From contig CM051458.1 in NCBI GenBank assembly GCA_028274465.1, positions 14,833,566-14,897,565 of the forward strand: 64,000 nucleotides of DNA. Reading direction: 5' to 3'. The position numbers were made by a program, and so were the translations under genes. Origin of the DNA: Plantago ovata. Its lineage: Eukaryota > Streptophyta > Magnoliopsida > Lamiales > Plantaginaceae. The notes beneath the pieces are model-generated. The model saw only the letters and a list, made by a program, of their open reading frames with translations, did not search any database and was not told the DNA's origin. Shown piece after piece: positions 56,856 to 64,000 of the stretch (positions are counted from its first letter, which is position 1; every line of letters starts with the position of its first letter).

Positions 56856-59800
56856 ATGGCTGGTCGTAAGAAAAGAGGAAGAGGTGGAGGCAACGAAGGT
56901 CGGACTGGTGGTCGCCATGGAGACGAACGTGAGAACCCGGAAGCGATGTATCGATCTCCATCACCTCCTCCGCAGCAGGATGATGCTGCTAGGGCACTGA
57001 ATGCGGTGGCAACCTTGTTGGAGCAGCAGCAACAGTTGTTGGCACCGAGACAGTCCTCAGTTTCATGCTTTGAGAGGTTTCAGAGGACTCACTATCCGGA
57101 GTTTGAGGGTGGTTCGGATCCACTTAAGGCTGAAAAATGGATCACTAGAATCGAAGAGAGGTTTCGGGCATTGGAGTTTCCAGAGGAAGTTTGGTTGAGG
57201 GTCACTGTCCCTCATTTAGCTGGGAATGCTAAGTTCTGGTAGGATGCGACGAAGATTACCCAGGAGAGTGCCGCCAACCCGATGACTTGGGTGCGATTCA
57301 AAAAACTTTTTCTTCAGCAGTACTTTCCCGAGTCCACGAAGTTAGAGTTGCAGCTACAGTTTCTTAACCTGAAACAGGGGGATATGAGTGTGTTGGATTT
57401 GGTGGATAAGTTCCATGAGTTGGGACGTTTCTCCCCGGCTTACATGGCGTCCAAAAGCAGCAAAGTCACTTTATTTTGCAATTGTTTGAGGGAGGATATT
57501 CGTATGAGTGTGGTCCCTCACATGGATAAGTCTCTGGTTGATGCTGTGGAGCGTGCAAAGGTTGTGGAGAGGGCACTTCCAAAGAATCTACCACCGAAGA
57601 GGGATTTGAAGAGGCCGCATGATCAGTTTCGCAAAGGCAACAACTCAGGTGGCAACAAAGTGGCTAAAGGAGATGGGGCTCGTTTTGTATCGAAGTTTTG
57701 TCAGAACTGTCAGAGGAATCATCCTGGGGAGTGTCGCTGGAAGACACGTGGTTGCTTTTGTTGTGGTGATACGCGTCACCAGATTAGGGACTGTCCAAAA
57801 AATGACCAAGGGAAGCAGTCTGCAGTAGCACCTGGGGGTCGAGCACCAAACAAAGGGAAAAGCAATGGAAGGGTTTTCACAATCACCCAAGGCGATGCTA
57901 ATTCTAGTACCGACGTTGTTACAGGTACTCTTTCAGTTAATTCTGCTGCGGCTTATGTGTTATTTGATTCTGGTGCTTCTCATTCGTTTATTTCCAGAAA
58001 GTTTGTCCAGTCAAAGAACTTTTTGCTTTCTAAACTTGTGGATTCTATGCATGTAACTACCCCTGTGAAAAAGAATGTCGTATGTGATGACTATTGTAAA
58101 GAGTGCATAGTTTGCATAGGTGAGAAAGAGTTTAGTGCCAATTTAGTAGTACTCGATATGTTAGACTTTGATGTAATTCTGGGGATGGACTGGTTATCGA
58201 ATTACCATGCTAAGATAGATTGTTTCGAGAAGAGGATGTATTTCCAAGTTCCAGGACAGGCTGAAGCGATGTTCCAGGGAGATGTGTCTACTCAAAAGTC
58301 TTGTGTGCCGATAATTTCAGCTGTGCAAGCTCGAAAAGCTTTGAGACAGGGTTGTACCGGATTTTTAGCTTATGCAATTGATTCCCGGAAGAAAAGTTTA
58401 GAGCTTGATGATATTCCGATCATTAAAGAGTATCCTGATGTGTTTCCCGAAGATTTACCGGGTGTACCCCCGGATAGAAATATTGAGTTTGAGATTAAAC
58501 TTGCCCCGGGTACTGAACCGATTTCGAAGGCACCGTATAGAATGGCACCCGCAGAGTTGCGAGAACTTAAAGTTCAACTTCAGGAGTTACTCGACAAGGG
58601 TTTTATTCGACCGAGTGTATCTCCGTGGGGAGCCCCTGTGTTATTTGTGAAGAAGAAGGATGGAAGTATGCGCCTTTGTATCGACTACCGGGAGCTGAAC
58701 AAAGTTACCGTGAAGAATAGGTATCCTCTTCCGAGGATAGATGATCTGTTTGACCAGTTGCGTGGTGCTAAGGTTTTCTCGAAGATCAACTTGAGATCAG
58801 GCTACCACCAGTTGAAGATTAAGGCTGGAGATGTGCCTAAGTCAGCTTTTCGCACGAGGTATGGCCACTACGAATTTGTTGTTATGCCTTTTGGTCTAAC
58901 CAATGCTCCTGCAGCGTTTATGGACTTGATGAATACGGTCTTCAAGCAGTACCTAGACCAGTTTGTGGTGGTCTTTATTGATGACATTCTGATTTATTCG
59001 AAGAGTGAAGAGGAGCATGCAGAACACTTGAGGTTGGTAATGGAAAGACTGAGAGAAGAGCAGTTGTTTGCGAAATTCAGTAAGTGTGAGTTCTGGTTGG
59101 ATAGTGTTGCATTTCTGGGCCATGTCGTATCTAGTGAAGGAATTTCCGTTGATCCGTCTAAGGTGGAAGCCGTGACGAGTTGGCCTCGTCCAACCAATGT
59201 GACTGAAGTAAGGAGTTTTCTCGGTTTCGCCGGTTATTACAGGAAGTTTGTTGAAGGGTTCTCCTTATTATCCTTGCCATTGACTCGGTTGACTCAGAAA
59301 GGAGTCAAGTTTGAGTGGTCTGATGAGTGCGCCAAGAGTTTCGAAGAGCTAAAGAATCGTTTGATCTCTGCACCAGTTTTGGCTTTACCTAACGAAGTCG
59401 ATGATTATGTTATCTACAGTGACGCTTCGAAAAATGGTTTAGGGTGTGTCTTGATGCAGAAGGAGAAGGTGATAGCTTATGCCTCTCGACAGTTGAAGTC
59501 GTATGAACGAAATTACCCTACTCATGATTTGGAATTGGCAACAGTGATCTTTGCCTTGAAGATATGGCGACATTATTTGTATGGTGTGCGATGTGAGATA
59601 TATACTGACCATAAGAGCCTCAAGTATTTGTTTACGCAAAAAGAGCTGAACATGAGGCAACGCAGGTGGTTAGAGCTACTCAAAGATTATGATGTGGGTA
59701 TTAATTACCATCCCGGTAAAGCTAATGTTGTCGCTGATGCACTTAGCAGAAAAGCTCCGGTGCTTGCATCCTTGTTGTCTACACAGCGAAAGATTCTGGA

Positions 59801-61497
59801 AGAGTTGGAGAACCTTGAAATTGAAGTGGTTAAGAATGGTCAAGGAAACATGATGCTAGCCTTATTGCTCAGCCGATGTTGATTGATCGCATTAAGGAAG
59901 CACAAAAATCTGATCCGGAGTTGGTTAAGATTATTGATGGTGTGGGGAAAGATCTATACCCCAGGTTTGGGATCCATGGAGACGGATCGTTGAGGTACGG
60001 AAACAGAATATGTGTTCCATCGAATGTTGAACTGAAGGAAGAGATTCTAACAGATGCTCATAAGTCTCGATTTTCAGTACATCCCGGCAGCACTAAGATG
60101 TACCGAGACATGATAAAACATTTCTGGTGGAAGGGCATGAAGCGTGATATAGCAGATTTTGTTGCAAGATGCATCACTTGTCAGCAAGTCAAGATAGAAC
60201 ATCAACGAGTTGCTGGTACATTACAGAACTTGGAAATTCCTGAGTGGAAGTGGGAACACATAACCATGGATTTTGTTACTGGTTTACCTCCTACACCGAG
60301 GAAGAGACATGATTCTGTATGGGTGATTGTGGATAGACTTACCAAATCAGCTCATTTCTTACCGATAAAGAAAACGACACCACTGGATAAGTTAGCGAAG
60401 AAGTATGTGAAGCATATAGTGTGCCTTCATGGAGTTCCAGTGAGCATAATTTCTGATCGTGATCCAAGGTTTGCTTCTCAGTTTTGGAAGAGTTTACAGT
60501 CTGCTCTCGAACACAGTTGAAGTTTAGTACGGCTTTTCATCCACAGACAGATGGACAGTCAGAAAGAACAATTCAGATTTTGGAGGATATGTTGAGAGCT
60601 TTTGTTATGGACTTCAAAGGAAGTTGGGGTGATAATCTGAAGTTAGTGGAGTTTTCTTACAACAATAGCTATCAAAGTAGCATCGGCATGGCACCGTATG
60701 AAGCTTTATATGGGAGGAAGTGTAGATCTCCGATACATTGGGATGACATTGGTGAGAAGACATTATTGGGTCCGGAGTTGGCAAGAATTGCCGAAGAAAA
60801 GATACCGATAATAAAGAAAAGGCTCGAAGTGGCTCAAAATCGACAGAAAAGTTGGGCGGATTTGAAAAGAAGACATTTGGAGTTTGATGTTGGTGATTCA
60901 GTTCATTTGAAAATTTCTCCATGGAAGGGTGTGATGCGTTTTGGAAAACGTGGGAAGTTGAGCCCTCGTTATATCGGACCATTTGAAATTCTTGATAGAG
61001 TTGGTGAAGTGGCTTATCGTTTGGCATTACCACCGGACCTATCACGTGTGCATAATGTTTTCCACGTATCATTGTTGAGGAAATATGTACCTGACCCTAC
61101 TCATGTCTTGAGTTATGAACCTCTAGAAGTTCGAGAGGATTTATCCTACGAAGAGGTTCCAATTGGTATACTTGATCGTAAGGTGCAAGAGGTTAGACGA
61201 CGTTCGATACCTTTCGTGAAGGTTCAGTGGTCAAATCACTCACCTAAGGAAGCTACTTGGGAGTTGGAAGAGGAAATGAGAAAGTCATACCCTCAGCTGT
61301 TCGAAAATGAAGGTATGTATTTTATTTTATTTCAAGTTTCGAGGACGAAACTTATTTTAAGGGGAGAAGGATGTAAAACCCCAGAAATTTATTTTACTTA
61401 TTTAATACTTTATTTATTAAAAAAGGTATTATTAAGTAGAATATTAAAAGAAGTGGGTTTAATAAGTCAAATAAGAAAAGGAGTGGGAATTAAGTAA
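56856..61497 (+). pseudogene. gag-pol: Chromovirus Gag-Pol polyprotein with one stop and two frameshifts
   Basis: Gag begins MAGRKKRGRG and contains a Gag core with KAEKWITRIE and a knuckle [14 protein letters not shown] (CX2CX4HX4C). An in-frame TAG at 57241-57243 interrupts Gag. The long frame 57282-59882 then gives protease ([12 protein letters not shown]), reverse transcriptase (CIDYRELN and the catalytic FIDDILIYS) and RNase H ([22 protein letters not shown]). A frameshift near 59870 precedes integrase (HPGSTKMYRD, CITCQQVK, MDFVTGLP, ISDRDPRF). A one-base loss near 60507 shifts the frame again before FHPQTDGQSER with the catalytic Glu. The C terminus has RYIGPFEIL, then a chromodomain-like VPIGILDRKVQEVRRRSIPF and ATWELEEEMRKSYPQLF, typical of the Tekay/Del clade. 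The last frame runs on into the 3' LTR to 61497, which is common in this clade. Confidence 0.92.
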
Positions 61498-63078
61498 ATT
61501 TCCTATTTAGACTTTTCTGACTTATTATTTATATTCTTCAGATACTACGTTAAACACAGAAGAAAACTAGGTTTCGTCTCTTCCTCTCTTCAACGCCGTC
61601 CTCATCAATTCTCTGGTAAGAGCTTTCGCTTCTTTTGCTCCTTTAAATCTCATGATTTATTGAGGTGCCCTATTGATTTTGCCCCGTTCTTTATTTGTTC
61701 AGATAAACTCTTTATTGCATCAGCCTGTAGCTAGTCGTTTTCTTCTGTTTCGTTCAGCAAGGTTGGTACAACCTTCATTAATCTTGCAATTGTAATTCTT
61801 TATTGTTAATTTTATCATCTCTCCAATCCTCTCCTCTGTGCATTCACGGTACTTAATTTGTTGGTTTCCTAGAATTGCAACTCGTTGAGTTTTGATTGGT
61901 CTTTTGAGGGGCTATGGTGCAATTTACCTCAAACCCAATTCATCCCTTTCAATTTCCGTATGTAATCTCCAGCACCTTTTGTTGTTTTGTTCTTGGGTGT
62001 GACATCACCATGTTGCAGTGTTCCACCATCTCTTGTCCCCTTGTCCCCATTTATTTACTTTGCTCTGTTTAAGTTCAGTTGCTAGTCTAGTTTTCGCGTA
62101 GTATTTATACTACTCTCCTCTGTTTGGTTAGGTACTTAGGTCGGGTTAGCAGCTTGTGAGTTGTGGAGCTTACGGTTTAGTTAAGGTAAGGGGATATTCT
62201 GACACCAAAGCTTATATTTTCAGTACTATTATTACCTATAAAAAGTATGATTTATTGTATATTCAAGTTTTGTGAATGATTTTCATAAAAACTATTATAT
62301 CAAGTTATGGGGCTTGATATAGTAGGAAAATAAGGATCAAGTGTGTTACCCAAAGTAAATGTTTTGAAATTTTGCATGTGATGAATGTAAACCGTTTTTG
62401 TCTAGTGCATGGGCTAATATTATGTTTGAGCTCCAGATGTGCCTGTGAACTGTTCTGTACCCTTCGGGGAATTTCGTCGTGCTAGGCCTTTTTGTTATGC
62501 CTTTGGTAGGGTACTTTGTTTTGTTCTGTTATGTAAAGCCGACCTCTGTGCCACCAGACTTATACTAGTGGCCATAGGTACATGCCTGTTGAGCCGAAAT
62601 GTTTCGTTACGTTTTCCATGCACCTTTTGTTACGCGTGATATTATTGTATGTATATATATACGATTTTGAAGCATTACTTGATCCGGGTGGAGGTGCCAG
62701 GATATTCTCTTACTGAGTTGGTAGCTCACCCCTTACTCCGTTTTTTTTTACAGACGGTCAGCAGGGTGACCAGTGTTAGAGTTTGCTTGGGAGTTTTCGA
62801 GTTATTGTTCTTTGTAGGATTTCTTTTTGTTCAGACCTGACTTTTTAGTTGTTTGAGCTAGAGACTTGTAGCTAGTTTCGAAGACTGTTGCTTTGGGTTT
62901 TAGTTTGCTCTGATACTTACTCTTGGACACATTTCCTTTTTACAAAGTTTATGTTTCCGTAAAGTTATGCTTGTGTTTTGTTGATATTTCGTGTTGGCGT
63001 AAGACCATCTTACGATACACGGTCGGTCGCGTCTTTTGAAAATCTTTAAAAATCGTATTTTGGTTTTGGGGCGTGACA
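61372..63078 (+). repeat. 3' LTR of the chromovirus
   Basis: 1707 bases, preceded by the polypurine tract AAGGGGAGAAGGA and followed by ATCTA (63079-63083). Confidence 0.93.
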
Positions 63079-64000
63079 ATCTATTTAACAAGAGAATATA
63101 AAACATCAGACAAATAGCAATAGGGGGTTTCTATCAGATAATGGAGTTGGTGATAGTATGGTCCTTCTTAACATAACGGGTCGATAATCATGCATAAATT
63201 CCTCGGTCTTGCATAGAGATCTTTGAATCAATCTAGTGTCCTGTTGCAAGTATTAAGCACTACGAAGATAATTTGGTCTGACTAGTCAATCACGATCGTC
63301 CTAATGTGTTCCGTAATTATACAACACTACGAAGATAATTGGTCTAATGGTCGACTAGTGTCCAATTGTGCATAATAATCAATACAACATACGAGAATTT
63401 TGGTTACAACTGATCACCGAAATAAAGCAATGACACGGAGTATAATGCACGATATAGCCATTAGCATGATTATCTTCCCTTCGCTAAGAATTCACATACT
63501 ACCACCAATGATAAGTTTAGCTACTCATAATAAGCATGCAATCAATAGAAATCATAGAAGAAAACATGTTGAAATAATATAAAATAAGTAGAATAAAACT
63601 GTAAGATACAAAGTTACCGAAGGTTGTCAATCTCCGGATGATTGCGGTCCTACGAGCTCCAAACTGCTATAAAAAAGTATCCCCTAAGCTACAGAACTCC
63701 CAGGACAGGCTCCGGAAAGTTCCTACCTAAAACTATAGAGAGAGGTGAGAGAGAAGGTCTGGAAAGATATGATTTTCGGAGAGAAAACTGAACACTATAT
63801 ATAGGCCGCGAATAAAACACGGGGCGGTTCGCCGCAGGTTGGGGCGGTTCGCCCCCCCCCCCCCCCCCCCCCGCTTTTTCGCGGAATTTCGCGTTTTTCG
63901 ACGCGGATTTGGATTTCTTCACCTTTTCGGACTCGGTTTCTGACTTCTAGTGGCCTTCTAACCTCCAGATCCGACCCCTAGACTTCAAATCCTATCCGAA

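Larger units (their letters stand above)
55003..63078 (+). mobile_element. Tekay/Del-type chromovirus, full length
   Basis: An 8076-base Ty3/gypsy element with two LTRs of about 1.7 kb, a tRNA-Met primer site, a single gag-pol region ending in a chromodomain-like segment, a polypurine tract and ATCTA target duplications. The LTRs are nearly identical, so it is the youngest large insertion here. The coding region carries one nonsense codon and two frameshifts. Confidence 0.92.
54860..64000 (-). repeat. Athila-related LTR (gag-only family), interrupted by a chromovirus; right end outside window
   Basis: 54860-55002 and 63079-64000 together match the LTR of copy 1 (3369-4681) in order. It starts TGATGAACGCGGATG on the left, with no primer site beside it, so it is either the 3' LTR of a minus-strand element or a solo LTR. 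The TATA box (minus) is near 63794-63803. GGGGCGGTTCGCCCC-type motifs lie near 63820-63860, followed by a run of about 20 C. Confidence 0.8.

Noticed and set aside
63850-63875. Run of about 20 C as a regulatory G-quadruplex
   Set aside because: Related LTRs have only short C runs at this place; a homopolymer artefact is more likely.

Overview
The window is plant nuclear DNA, most likely from a eudicot: AT-rich, intron-containing, and almost entirely nested transposable elements. I cannot name the species. There are no bacterial, organellar or RNA genes. Three 100-base runs of N (10168-10267, 26573-26672, 49222-49321) are assembly gaps. Many coding sequences carry single-base indels, often in homopolymers, so some 'broken' genes may reflect sequencing error.

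Oldest layer: a unit present twice, head to tail. The right copy (R) starts at 37251 and runs to 45434, where a retrotransposon interrupts it. The left copy (L) is visible as 4682-5666, 18045-23123 and 34869-37247, broken up by insertions. Read together, the unit is about 14.6 kb. It holds a PIF/Harbinger-type DDE transposase and a Myb/SANT-like ORF1 (both minus), an unidentified two-exon gene X (minus), three more small Myb/SANT-like genes A, B and D (plus) and a gene with two B3 domains, C (minus). The two copies meet at 37231-37268 in an inverted repeat that looks like two Harbinger terminal inverted repeats placed back to back, each flanked inwardly by GATAA motifs. I read this as two tandem copies of a giant cargo-carrying Harbinger element. 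This is the most interesting feature of the window.

Second layer: Athila-related Ty3/gypsy elements with TGATGAA...TTCATCA LTRs and tRNA-Asp primer sites. Four (copies 1-4, at 1-4681, 5667-10167, 10268-18044 and 23124-34863) carry only gag-protease or its remains plus noncoding DNA; two of them also keep a conserved extra ORF. A fifth LTR (54860-64000) is incomplete. A related element with an Athila-type pol (45435-54182, minus) could be the helper. These elements interrupt gene B, L-copy intergenic DNA, the transposase gene and DNA downstream of gene D, with target duplications that can be followed by comparing L with R.

Third layer: insertions into the second. A CACTA remnant (24771-26572) and a Tat/Ogre-like 3' half (26673-29982) lie inside copy 4. 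A possible LTR of unknown family (54183-54859) lies against the Athila-type pol. A nearly complete Tekay/Del-type chromovirus (55003-63078, target duplication ATCTA) lies inside the last LTR. A 184-base truncated LINE sits in the ORF1 intron. Gap 49222-49321 is flanked by about 3 kb of the same sequence and is probably an unmerged contig overlap.
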